Shown: positions 1-10,600 of the stretch, piece by piece
How the letters are laid out: every line of letters starts with the position of its first letter
Position numbering within the stretch: the stretch's first letter is position 1
Assembly (NCBI GenBank): GCA_015680685.1
Contig: MNCI01013673.1
Span: 466,421-530,420, forward strand
Direction of reading: 5' to 3'
DNA: 64,000 bases
Source of the DNA: Gnetum montanum
Lineage: Eukaryota > Streptophyta > Gnetopsida > Gnetales > Gnetaceae
Position numbers and translations under genes: made by a program
Notes under the pieces: generated by a model
Database searches by the model: none
What the model was told of the DNA's origin: nothing
The model's input: only the letters and a program-made list of their open reading frames with translations

Positions 1-688
1 TTTATTTAGTGTTATTTATTGCTTTCCTAGTAAGCGTAGCATGAGTACAGCTTGGTTACAAGCATTGATGAATGTGTACAGCTAACCAAGGAATTNAATG
101 CGGCATGAGTACAGCTTGGTTACAAGCATTGATGAATGTGTACAGCTAACCAAGGAATCGGCTACTCATCGCGATTAGATTCTCTCACCCTTATCTCCTA
201 AAATGTGGGACGAGTACGACTTGATTACAAGCATCTACGGATGTGTATAGCTAGTCAAGGAATCAGCTGCTTGTCACACTTAGGCTAGTTAGGTGCCTCA
301 GTACGACCGCTTCGAGCACGTGCGTTACGTGTGGTAATCCCAATAACGATTAGTGTTTGGTAGCCACAGTTGCACAGTTCAGGGTGTGTACAGCAGGTGG
401 GAACGGATGCTGACGCTAGGACTTAGTGCTGTAGTTAGAGTTAGTTTTAGTTTCTCAACCCTTCACCCCTTAGCATAGGAGATAAACCTGAAAAGACCAA
501 AAATCATATACCTCGAACTTACTTAACCATACACCATGACAACAACAAGTAAGTCTGGGAAGACAACGATTAATTAACCCCAAGTGTTCCTTGCGGTGTT
601 TAGGCATTTAGTCTGCGAAGTTCGACCGGATCGTGCGTGCTACACTCGTTTCATATGGTTGAAGGTAGGGGTACCTCGCCACTCATCA
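1..688 (+). repeat. gypsy family A LTR, 5' end outside the window
   Basis: The stretch aligns by eye with the right three quarters of the LTRs at 46556-47312 and 52696-53631: the same order of 'acaagcat', 'cgagcacgtgcgtta', 'aacgattagtgtttggtagcc', and the same terminus ending in ggggtacctcgccactcatca. No primer-binding site follows position 688, so this is a 3' LTR or a solo LTR rather than a 5' LTR. An N at 96 lies inside a duplicated segment. Confidence 0.85.
39..158. repeat. 56-bp direct duplication around an N
   Basis: Bases 39-94 and 103-158 are the same (gcatgagtacagcttgg ... ccaaggaat), 64 bp apart, with the N at 96 in the short spacer. Either the LTR has a real tandem duplication here or two contig ends carrying the same sequence were joined. 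Confidence 0.85.
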
Positions 689-689
689 C

Positions 690-1255
690 TACCAGAAGGA
701 GGATGGTCATCTGCGAGGCTCAAGATCAACTAGAAAGCATTAAGACCATCTAGTTGCAAATAATTGCTTGGAGATTGTGGCTTTTGAAAGATGATAGGTC
801 GTCCAATTGCAAATTCTAGTTGAACTATGAGGCAGTGTGACTAGCACCCTCTTGTAGCTCCTACCAAAAGGCACTCAAACCTTCTAGAAGGGTTCAATTG
901 CTCCAAGATTTTGGCTTTTGGAAAGCAAAGGGCCATTAACATGCAAATTCTAGCAGAGCTGTGAGGAGGTGCAACTAACACCCTCCCACAATCCCAATCA
1001 AAAGATACTCAAACCTTTTGGAAGTGAAGAATTGCTTGTAATTTGATGCTATTAGAAGGAGGATGGTCCTCTAGAAGGCTCAAGATAAACTAGAATCCAT
1101 TAAGTCCTTTCAGTTGCAAATAATTGTTTAGAGATCATGGTTTCAGATGGCGAAGGGTCATTCGATTGCAAATTCTAGCTAACTTGCTAGACTATGTGAC
1201 TAGCACCCTCTTGCAATCTCTATAAGAAGACACTCAGATCTTCTAGTAGAGTTCA
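690..1255. repeat. degenerate tandem repeat, about 360-bp unit
   Basis: 'agaaggaggatggtc' occurs at 694 and 1054, and 'ttgcaaattctag' at 807 and 1166, giving a unit of about 360 bp present roughly one and a half times. A third, shorter copy of the second half starts near 942, so the unit itself contains an older duplication. No protein frame runs through it, and its nature (satellite or untranslated part of an element) is unknown. Confidence 0.7.
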
Positions 1256-2144
1256 AAAACATTACTTTGCACCTGCTGTATCTAAGACAACTATACTTTG
1301 CAAAAACTTTACTTTATTCTCCTCAAAAAGTTAAGGATGTATTTTGTTACAAGAATTTACCAACATACTTGTTATTTTTGGTGATTGTTGAAAAGTGCAA
1401 TGCATTCAGATTTACTAACGTTTTAACTCAGCATTCATGTGTACCCAAGGACAACCTTAAGTGCCACAGGGCATAGTTGCTACACAGAACACCGTAACTG
1501 CAAACGGAAACAGAAAACAAAAGGGTGCTGATAAGAAAAAAACCGGTTTATTGATAAAAGGAGAAGGAAAAATCAAGAAAAATGTGAGTAAAATCGATAC
1601 TGTTTTATAGTTGGTAGTTTTTAGAATAAAAATAACTTACATTAAAAGAGTTGCAACGAAATTAATAATGGAGGCCCATCAAGACTGCTGAGAGTGGGGC
1701 AGTCGCCGCCAAAGACAAGGCAGCCAAGGCTTGTTGGGGAGGTCCTTAAGCAAGCCAATAAGAAAATTCCACGTGGAAGGCAGGAAAAAGAGCTGAAATT
1801 GTCCCACAAGAAGATAAAGAAGGCAGTAAATACATAGTGGACCCTGCGCCTCCTTCTTGTTGACCTCGGTTTCTTTACGTGCTTGAGGGAAGCCAATATA
1901 ACACGGCTGTCACATTCACACGCACATATACAAACAATATTAATAGTAATAATTGAACTAACAACGACTTAGTGTAGTTACGTCCGATTTTTGATACTGA
2001 GTGATACACCTTTGTCGTATCCACCATAATTTTTGGTAATGAGTGGTACACCACAGTGTTTTTGTGGCTGGTGATGCACCTGTTCCGTTAATTAAAAATA
2101 ATTCCTATCTACCGGTGCTGTTACAAAAATTCCTACCTTCCATT
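1256..2144. other. no gene recognised
   Basis: Short open frames exist on both strands, including one of 84 codons on the minus strand at 1642-1896, but none resembles a known domain. The reductase exons to the right do not continue into it: no YxxxK catalytic motif is seen here. Confidence 0.5.
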
Positions 2145-2262
2145 GCTATTACATTTAATGGAGGTAATAATCAAGCCCATAACTTGACTAATTGCATTGC
2201 ACTGCTATTACATTTAATGGAAGTAATAATCAAGCCCATAACTTGACTAATTGCATTGCACT
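2145..2262. repeat. 59-bp tandem duplication
   Basis: Two adjacent copies (2145-2203 and 2204-2262) begin 'gctattacatttaatgga' and end 'aattgcattgcact'. They differ at one obvious position (gaggtaat versus gaagtaat), so the duplication is recent compared with most repeats here. Confidence 0.9.
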
Positions 2263-2542
2263 TTAGTTAACCTTAGGTAACATGTTCGATTCTAGTAGGT
2301 AACACTAAGCTTCTATAAATCTTGAATTATAAACTTCTATATCTATAAATTTTAAAACATACTTATATTTCAACTATTTCAATTCCAATACTCCACTTGC
2401 ATTGCACCTTAAAATGCAATTACTTAATACTTACTTATTTTTAAGGGTAGGTGAACATGATTTACTGAGACAAGTATGTAAAGTTTTTTTAATATCATGT
2501 TTTTAATAATGTATAACTATTCATGAAAAAAAAAATGCTTAC

Positions 2543-3261
2543 TTTCTTCAACTCTGGGTGAACATGATTTCTGAAGAAGGGTATGCTGCTCCAGATGGAT
2601 TCTTCCAAAGCCCTCTCCAAATTTTGTTCCGCTTGCATTGGACATGCTGCAGCAATTGATGATGTGTAGAGAACTCTTTTCACAGTTTTTTTCTTTGCTG
2701 CAAGATCTCAGCACATTCGACACTCCTTTCTCTGCTGCTTCTATAGCTTCGTCCGTTTTGGTTACAATTTTTTGATTTTTAACGCTGACGGATCAAACTG
2801 GTTTCTCTTACCATCAAGACTGAGCCGCGCTATCACTTTGATTAAAAATTACCGCCTATGTTGGTGTCAGCAGGTCGTGGGGTAATGGTTTCGTCTGATT
2901 CAAGAAGATTCGACTTACATGGCTCAGGGATCGCGTAAGAATCACTTCTTTTCATCATCATCTGGTCATCTTTTGAGTCCTCAAGCATGGGTGGATGACA
3001 GAAAGCCCAATAACTATTTGAATCACGGTAAATGATATAAGGAAAATGGTATGCACCTCTGAAATTCCTGGAAATGACGTTGGATTGCCAACGTGGAAAA
3101 CGCCATTGCAGCCTTGAATGGCGGAATCAAAAGAATTTTCATCATACAGGTCTGCCTTGAAAATCCGGAGTCTTTCTGCAGCGCCTTCAAATGCCAAGAG
3201 AGACCGCGTTTTCTCTGAATTGTCTGGTCGGCGCAAGGACTTAGCAACAACCAGTCCATGA
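2543..3261 (-). pseudogene. DFR/CCR/anthocyanidin reductase-like gene fragment (two exons)
   Basis: On the minus strand, 3261-3057 encodes a segment typical of the dihydroflavonol reductase/cinnamoyl-CoA reductase branch of the extended short-chain dehydrogenases: RRPDNSEK, then KADLYDENSFDSAIQGC, then GVFHV. It ends at a GT (3056-3055). After about 272 bases with a plausible AG at 2787-2785, a second exon (2784-2543) carries NVLRSC and VKRVLYTSSIAA, then LEESIWSS, and ends at a strong donor, gtaagc. Active members use NADPH to reduce flavonoid or phenylpropanoid substrates in the cytosol. Here the frame slips by one base in an A-run near 2690, between NVLRSC and VKRV. The first exon with the glycine-rich nucleotide-binding loop and the later exons with the YxxxK pair are not seen on either side. 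Retained intron positions show it is not a processed copy. The exact family member cannot be named. Confidence 0.75.
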
Positions 3262-3408
3262 ATTAATAGTGGTTTAAGAATTTCAGGGAAATCCTAAAAC
3301 TAAGAAATCTAAAAATTATATCCATGGATTCATGGTATACAACACAAGCTTGAAGAAAAATGATAGAATTAGAAAAATCATATTACAAGCAAAGCTCTAA
3401 TGTATTTG

Positions 3409-3483
3409 TTGATACATAAATTTTGGTGGCACCAACATTTGGAAATTCCCTGGGTGTTGGTGTGACCAAAATTTATGCATCAA
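3409..3483. repeat. imperfect inverted repeat, about 30-bp arms
   Basis: Left arm 3409-3438 (ttgatacataaattttgg...) and right arm 3455-3483 (...ccaaaatttatgcatcaa) pair almost fully around a 16-base loop. The arm sequence also starts the repeat at 10691 (ttgatgcgtaaattttgg). It could be the two fused ends of a deleted element or a very small foldback element. Confidence 0.75.
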
Positions 3484-3564
3484 TAATATTTTAGCCATAG
3501 TTTGTGCCATTTTCTCTTAGAGGAAATTAGTTTAGTCTCCACACAGCAGCTAAATTGGTATGGT

Positions 3565-4000
3565 TGTTGAAAAACAATTATGTAGAAAACATTAGCCACA
3601 TGGCACAATAACTCAATTGTACAAGGAATCAAAGATGTAGAAATAAATTGAAATTAACCTCCAACTATTGATGCATTTGCATAAATTTGTTGCAGTGAGT
3701 GTTTTGATTCTTGTATCACATCGATGTTCAACAATGGTGTATGCAAACTCTAATCATTTGTGATAGGGACCAAAACTATAACACTATTGTGATTTTTTTC
3801 ATCAAAAATATTTTATAGGTTAGAAAAATATTACTTACCAAACTTTCGATTTAAATGGAAAATATGAGACCACTCTTGTGGTAACAATTTATTTTTCCAT
3901 AATTGTCACTTTGATGGAATAGTTACAAATTGTTGGTTTTTTGATAATGATCATATTTATGAAACCATTTCAAACCATCAATTTCCCATAAATAGTTACA
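3565..4000 (-). repeat. 3' LTR of the copia element
   Basis: It matches 8357-8733 in order: 'attatgtagaaaacatt', 'cctccaactattgatgc', 'gtgtatgcaaactct', 'acactattgtgattt', 'atgagaccactcttgtgg'. It is 436 bp against 377 bp because of extra sequence near its right end. Many point differences show an old insertion. Confidence 0.92.
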
Positions 4001-4019
4001 TTCTCCCACTTGGTCCCCA
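4001..4019 (-). promoter_or_regulatory. polypurine tract of the copia element
   Basis: Directly inside the 3' LTR the minus strand reads ggggaccaagtgggagaa, a purine-rich stretch in the position where plus-strand DNA synthesis is primed in LTR retrotransposons. Confidence 0.75.
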
Positions 4020-4300
4020 TGTTTAAATCAATATCTATTAAACCCAAATTTCAAGAGATGAATATATGACTTATAACAATAGTTCTTTTAAATGTGAGCA
4101 TTATCTTCCATGTATTACAATGTATTATTTCTTAAAATTAATTCCTTATATCGTAACTAAACTTTATGGATAAACTCAATGTCCATTCTAAGTCCTACCA
4201 TATGTGAATTTTCTCTAATAACTGTATACACAAACTAAATATGAGAAAACATCACAACTGAATAAGAGTTTCATTAAGATTGCAAAATTGTATATACAAA

Positions 4301-5870
4301 TTACATTATGGAGCTAAGTCCCATCTGAACTACATGATCTTTAAATGACTTCAGTGACATTCTTTTTGTCAAAGGATTAGCTATCAATCTAGTACTTATA
4401 TGCTCAATGATCACTTTTTTTTCCTTAACACATTCCCTTATGGCTAAGTACTTTATGTTAATGTGCTTACTTTGATTACCACTCTTATTATTCTTAGCCA
4501 AAAGACAACAGTTGCATTGTCACAAAACATTCTTAATGGTCTAGATATAAAATCTATAATTCTAAGGCCAAACATAAAGTTCTTCAACCATACACCATGT
4601 GAAGTAGCCTCAAAACAAGAAACAAACTTTGCCTCCATTGTGGAAGTAGCAACCAAAGTTTACTTTCCACTCCTCTAGAACACAACTCCTTTGGCTAGCA
4701 TAAAAACATAACCAAATGTTGATTTCCTTGAATTAACATAGCCAACAAAGTCTAAATCAAAGTAGTCAATCACCTCTAGATTGTTAGCTTGTCTATACAT
4801 AAGCTTGTAATCTTTTTGTACCTTGAAGGTACCTCATCATCTTCTTTAAAGCCTTCCAATGGTCAATGCCCAAATTACTTTGATATCTACCCAATATTCC
4901 CATAGCAAATGCAATGTCAGGTCTTGTGTAGACTTGAGCATACATTAGGCTTCTAATAGTTGAAGCATAAGGAATGTTTCTCATTTTTCTTTTCTCTAAA
5001 TCATTCCTAGGGCATTGGTTTAAATTGAACTTGTCATCCTTTAGAATGGGTGTTATACTTGGTGAACAATCTTTCATCCAAAACCTCTCTAAAACTTTAT
5101 TAATATAAGTTTCCTGTGACAATCCCAAAATACATCTAGATCTATTCCTACGTATCTTAATGCTAGTGACATAAGATGCCTGACCCATATCCTTCATGTT
5201 GAAGTACTTAGAGAGAATTTTCTTCAACTCATATAAAAATCCATTATCATTTGTTGCAAGAAGGATATCATCCACATATAGGACAAGGAAATAGAGTTTG
5301 CTCACATTGACCTTCTAATATATACATTGATCCATTATGTTCTCTTCAAAACCAAATGAAGTGATGACATCATGGAATTTTAAATACCATCAATGTGAGG
5401 CTGGTTTCAATCCATATATGAATTTCTTAAGCTTGCATACCAATTGCTCACCACCACTAGAGGAAAATCCTTTAGGTTATTTCATATAAATCTCTTCCTC
5501 TAGATCACCATTGAGGAATGCCATTTTTACATCCATCTGTTGTAATTTGAAATCAAAATTGGCAACCAATGCCATAATCACACAAAGGGAGTCCTTCTTA
5601 GATATAGGTGAAAAGGTCTCCATATAATCTATTCTCTCTCTCTAAGTGAATACTTTAGCAACAAGTCTTGCCTTATATCTTTTAATGTTGCCTAATGAGT
5701 GTTTCTTTGTCTTGAAGACCCATTTGCATCCAATGGTTTTTACACCATTAGGCAACTTGACAAGATTCCAAACTCCATTAGATGGCATAGAGTTCATCTT
5801 ATCTTTCATGACATCATACCACAAGTTAGATTCCTTATAACTCATGTCTTGTGAAAACATTTCGAAAACA
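4301..5870 (-). pseudogene. copia reverse transcriptase and RNase H
   Basis: Reading right to left, the frame gives the RT start (NGVWNLV, then GCKWVFKTK and YKARLVAK near 5700-5780), the catalytic LYVDDILLATND near 5260, the thumb region ending MRYLQGTK near 4820, and copia RNase H (STMEAKFVSCFEATSHGVWL near 4600, then KHINIKYLAIRECV near 4450). The enzyme would copy element RNA into DNA and remove the RNA in the virus-like particle. The YVDD pair is intact, but stops and frame changes between 5306 and 5642 and at about 4790 and 4500 break it into at least four frames. It is assigned to copia rather than gypsy by domain order and the ILLATND context. Confidence 0.9.
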
Positions 5871-6179
5871 TTTTTAGCTCCTATGTTATAGTTAGGCTCT
5901 TATAGATACACTATATAGTCACTAGAAATTGCTAATCACCTTACTTTAGTAGATCTTCTTAATGTTGGTTCATCATTCTCTTAAGGAGCATGATGTTTAA
6001 CAGGTTTTGGTATTTGTTGTTTAGCTGGATCTACTATTTCTTGATCAATAGTCTATGGGACTTCAATGATTGGTTGTTGTTCATCACATGTTTGTGCTAT
6101 AGGCATGTTGTGTATAATAATCAGTCTTTCACTTGAAGTACAGGGTTAGGCACTTGCATGATCTTTCTTTGGAACAATG

Positions 6180-6665
6180 TTCTAGGATTGATTGCTCTCA
6201 CTAATCAAGTCATTCTTAAGAAATTTAGCATTCCTTGATTCCATAAACCTAGTAGTATGTGATAGATAATAAAATCTGTATCCCTTAGATCGTTTGGAAT
6301 ATCTAAAAAAATACCCACTTGTGGTCCTTGGGTCTAGCTTTTTTTCTTATGGATTATAGATTCTTAATTTTAACAAGCATCCTAAAATGCATATATGTTG
6401 CAAAATCAGTTTCCAAACTTTCCATAATTCAAATGGTATCTTTGAGACAGCCTTGGTTGGAACTCGGTTTAATATATACATAGTCATCTTAAGAGCTTCA
6501 CTCCACAAGGACTTAGGAAGCTTGAAGCTACTAAGCATACTCTATACCATGTCTAATAATGTTTGGTTTCTTCTTTCTACCATACCATTCTAGTATAGAG
6601 AACTAGGCATAGTGTACTAGGCAAAAATGCCATGCTCTTGAAAAAAATTAGCAAATGGACTAGGC
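6180..6665 (-). pseudogene. copia integrase, C-terminal part only
   Basis: The minus strand encodes NGMVERRNQTLLDMV near 6590, which holds the last acidic residue of the DDE triad. It continues through LPKSLWSEALKMTMYILNRVPTKA (6360-6520), the typical end of plant copia integrase. The zinc-binding N-terminus and the first two catalytic aspartates are gone: immediately upstream the sequence jumps into gag at about 6670. Stops follow ERR...LLDMV and near 6350. Confidence 0.85.
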
Positions 6666-6689
6666 ATTCATCCATCATCAGTATATCCA

Positions 6690-7080
6690 CTAGGCATTAG
6701 TATTTGCATGATGTGCTCATGCACACCACATATTCTGATGAGCTTTATGGATGAAAATTTCATTATTAAGGTGCTAGCAAAAGCCTTGTCTTATGACTCA
6801 AATTGTTCATTAATTGCCTTTATCAAAGCTCACACATTGTCATACTATTCCAATGAATCACACATACCAATCGAGATCTTGGTCTTTATGAACATGACAT
6901 AGAGGCGATTGGATCACTCTCATTTTTCATAAGAACCAACATCATTTGGTTGGCTAGTTCCCATAATGGTAGGTGGTTAATCCTTATGGATAGCATAGTC
7001 AATGTCCATACAGCCTAAATGAAGGAGAATCCTGTCCTTCCACACCTTATAATTATCACCCTTTAATTCATGTTTGTCAC
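6690..7080 (-). pseudogene. copia gag N-terminal part
   Basis: The minus strand gives LKGDNYKVWKDRILLHLG near 7050, then MDIDYAI, the usual start of plant copia gag (substrate-like 'L.G.NY..W' motif), then a helical region with stops where tryptophan or glutamine codons are expected. Gag would form the particle shell. The frame ends at about 6690, where the short sequence aatgcctagt appears twice and joins it to the integrase end. Confidence 0.8.
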
Positions 7081-8340
7081 ATTTAAAATTAGAGTAGTTC
7101 ACAGGTTGTATAACTACATAAATTAAAATATGTTTTTCACTAAATTTGAGGTTAAAATACTATATGACATGTTTACCAATGCAAATCATGGAAAAATATA
7201 AATCAAAGGACATAAAATTGCATGTGGGCTAAATTTTAATTCAAACAGATTCATATATCCTTATGATGAAACAATTAAATTATATCCCTTTTCTTAATCC
7301 CTATGGGAAAATTAAGAAAAATAATTTAATACGTCATCTTGATTAATCATATTAAATATAACAAAAATTCCTATAGGATAAAATCTATTATATTACATAT
7401 AATTAATTAAAATTTAATTTTTATTTACCTTATGTGATCAAAAGCTCTTAATATATAATTTTGCGCAATTAAAGATGTTGTGGTTACTCTCTAATTATAC
7501 AAAATTATAGAGATTACTAGCCATAATTTTTATGTAGAAAAACTATGCATATATTAATATGTCACTTTATAGATATATACAAAAGAATACGCATAAAATT
7601 AATTGTTTCTAAAACAAATTACCAAATTCTAACATTTCTTAAAAAGATATGGCAATAAACATTAGTTATTTTAGAAATATTAATAATAAGCAATTGTATT
7701 TTTATACCACAACATAGATGTGGCTATCAATATAAAGGTTATGTGATGGAGCTATCTTATCAAAAAATCTAGACAATAATGTAGGAGCTATACTAGGAAT
7801 ATTGGCTATAGAGAGCCCATGTAGGGAACATAGAGGCTACTCCACACATGTCTTAGCCTTATCAGTTGCTGTTCAAAAGCATGGGATTCATCCTTGTAGG
7901 TGGGGCACTTTCTACCATGTGGCCTAGAGACCTTTCTCAGTCTATCTTCCAAGGATAGAGGCCAAAGCACCTCACTGCCTACTCCCTCTTGTTTGGATTC
8001 TCCATCCCATAAACTTTTCCAACAATGTTTTCAAAGTGAAAAAGAAAACATGGATGAGATAAAAACATCCAACTATCCAGAATACCATAAACTCCAAGCC
8101 AAGCACCACTCCATAAGCCACATATCTATTTTAAAACATTTATGAATTTTGTCACATGCAACAAATTTAAAATCAACCACCATACATAATTCCATAATAA
8201 AAATTTTCTACTCAATAATCAAATTAACTCAAAATTTCCCTAGTTTGACACCATTAATAGTTGAAAAATCTACCCCAATTTGACACCATTATAAGAGTGG
8301 AAAAACAAATATAGTTAAGCATCAAGGTAGAGACCAAATT
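7081..8340 (-). other. copia leader region without coding signal
   Basis: The stretch lies between the primer site and the gag start. 7100-7720 is very AT-rich; 7740-8330 is more balanced. No gag, protease or host domain is recognisable. An 81-codon plus-strand frame at 7900-8145 has no recognisable domain and runs against the element. At more than 1.2 kb it is long for a copia leader, so foreign sequence may be inside it. Confidence 0.55.
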
Positions 8341-8354
8341 TGGCTCTGATACCA
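8341..8354 (-). promoter_or_regulatory. primer-binding site, initiator-Met tRNA type
   Basis: The minus strand reads TGGTATCAGAGCCA two bases inside the 5' LTR, the standard complement of the plant initiator methionine tRNA 3' end used by copia elements. Confidence 0.95.
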
Positions 8355-8356
8355 AA

Positions 8357-8733
8357 TGTTGGAATAAAATTATGTAGAAAACATTGGCGAGATAGCATAA
8401 TAACCAAATTCCACAAGGAATTAAAGATGTGAAAATAAATCAAAATTGACCTCCAACTATTGATGCCTTTGTGTGAACTTTTTGTGGTCAGTGTTCTAAT
8501 TCTTCTATCACATCAACGCTCAACAATGATGGTGTATGCAAACTCTAGGCATTTGTGAAAGGGACAAATATTGTAACACTATTGTGATTTCTTTTAGTAA
8601 CTTTGTTCTCCAATCAAGAACATTTTATAGCCTAGAAAAATATTAGTTACTAAAATTTAGGTTTAAATGGCAAATATGAGACCACTGTTGTGGTAACCAT
8701 TACAAAATGTTGATTTTCCCATAAACGGTTACA
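8357..8733 (-). repeat. 5' LTR of the copia element
   Basis: A 377-bp partner of 3565-4000, starting tgttggaataaaattatg and ending ataaacggttaca, directly followed by the target duplication atggt. Confidence 0.93.
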
Positions 8734-8738
8734 ATGGT

Positions 8739-10080
8739 CTCAATAGACAAAACATGAAACTAAATTATAAATATAGCTATAATGGATTTATTTGGCATTT
8801 GGAATCTACCTATAAAGATTGCTTCCCAAAAGCTTCTTTGTAGAGTAGATATGACTTGACATAGTTCATATAAATTAAATGCTCTTATATTCCATTGTGT
8901 TCTTTTACAAGCAGTAATAAAATGGTAAAAAAATATGAATGGTTAACTTTCTACCCCTTGTGTATAGAAAAAAGGAGTTCATTTTTTATGACCTCTACTT
9001 CACTACATACTTATAAAGCCCAAGCATATGTCAAATCCTCAACCAAACCACTATTTGAATAATGAGTCCAAAAGAGTTGTGGTAGCCATGTACTTTTAAT
9101 ATGGTACTTTTCTTGAAAAGCATCTTGACTATGCCTTTAGTTATCCATGCATGGTGAATGCATAATACAGCCATGCATGCTACATACCATAATTCATTGT
9201 GAAGGTTTGGTTATGCCAAAAATTTCTAAGTATATGTCTATATGAACCTTCAACCTTTTACTTTGTAATGGAACTACATATCACTATTCTATTTACTTAG
9301 ATGAGATTAAATCCATTTTTTATTTTATTTAAACAAATGTTCCTAGGTTCCAATCATAGCAACTAGTAGGCCTAGGCCTACTGGCAGGTAGGGGTGGGAC
9401 CAGGGAAAAGTAAGCAAGACTAATGTTGGCCATCAAATATGCATGAGCTAATACAATGGATATGCATGGGTGTTAATGCACAACAAAGATAATTTCCTTA
9501 TTTTGAGACAAGTGAATTCTCATTCTTCTCATAGTTGAGGAGCCTAAGGCATGGATTCCTAAATAAGTTCATGGATTTGGATCATGGGCTCCATCTTGAC
9601 TTTTATGCAGCATGCCAATTCCATGCCATGCCATGCACATGATATAGATGTCATCATCATGATAGCATGACATTGTAGACTAGTCATGTCCTTATCCTTC
9701 ACTATGAATAACATTGATAGTTTGGCCATTCTAGTGCTAATGTATTTTGCAAAATCAATAAGCACAAAGTTTAGCTTCACTTGCAACTGCCTTAGTTAGT
9801 GTTGCAAAATGAAAATCACTCTCATACAATAGTAAATGGGATCCTTAACCGATGCCAACACCTGGTATACAAACAAGTTCACAACATTTTCCCTCTATGT
9901 TGGATGCACCTTGTTCAATAGCTTTGTCACATTACTAGTAGCAAAGGTCTTATGCATGTTCACAAACTTGTGCAATTAGTCCAGTGGAAAATATTGTGCA
10001 AATGTGCATTTCACCATGCACTTTGACTATAGAAACATGTAACCCATGCATAGAAAATTTAACAAGGATGACATGTTGTT
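8739..10080. other. no gene recognised
   Basis: AT-rich sequence between the copia element and the duplication at 10081. A 75-codon minus-strand frame at 9559-9786 has no recognisable domain. Runs of catgcatg/ccatgccatgc occur around 9160-9190 and 9610-9640. Confidence 0.5.
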
Positions 10081-10463
10081 CACTAAGCTCACATAGAACT
10101 TACACATAGTTGTAGACCCCTACTTCTACATTGATGATATCACCTATTTTTGTAAAATGCAAGAAACAATGGCCACACCTATTGCAATGGTTTGGATCCT
10201 TATTCTTATTTATCTAGAATGGGAAGTAAATTATGTTTGCTATAGTAGGTCAACCATGGGAAAATGGGAAACTATAGGAGCAACATTATTTGTAGTGCTT
10301 ACAAGTGATTTTTTTAGTTGAGTTCATACAAAACCTACACACGATTGTAGACCCCTACTTGCACATTGATGATATCACCTATTCTTGTAAAATGTAAAAA
10401 ATAATAGTTACACCTATTATAATGGTTTGAATCCTTAATCTTATTTCTCTAGAATGGGAAGAA
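10081..10463. repeat. diverged direct duplication, 235-bp offset
   Basis: The block around 'tgtagacccctacttctacattgatgatatcacc' starting at 10111 recurs at 10346, and 'tttatctagaatgggaag' recurs as 'tttctctagaatgggaag' 235 bp on. The copies differ at many places. No frame is shared. Confidence 0.75.
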
Positions 10464-10600
10464 ATTAGGATAGCCATTAAGAAAAGCATCTACCAACCAT
10501 TACACATTTGATCTCACCTACACTTTCAAAAGAATTATTCTTGCTTTGATATAAAGGTGTTTAGGTGTTGGTACATATTTGAATCAATGTTAACTATTCT

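Larger units (their letters stand above)
3565..8733 (-). mobile_element. Ty1/copia LTR retrotransposon, internally deleted
   Basis: Two LTRs (3565-4000 and 8357-8733), both starting TGTTG and ending TTACA in plus orientation, are flanked by the 5-bp target duplication ATGGT (3560-3564 and 8734-8738). The minus strand reads LTR, initiator-Met primer site (8354-8341), gag start, integrase end, reverse transcriptase, RNase H, purine-rich tract, LTR. The middle of gag, the protease and the integrase core are missing, and the frames carry many stops, so the element is dead. It is about 5.2 kb long. Confidence 0.95.

Noticed and set aside
1642-1896. 84-codon minus-strand frame downstream of the reductase exons, considered as a further exon
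   Set aside because: It lacks the YxxxK motif and any similarity to the reductase family.
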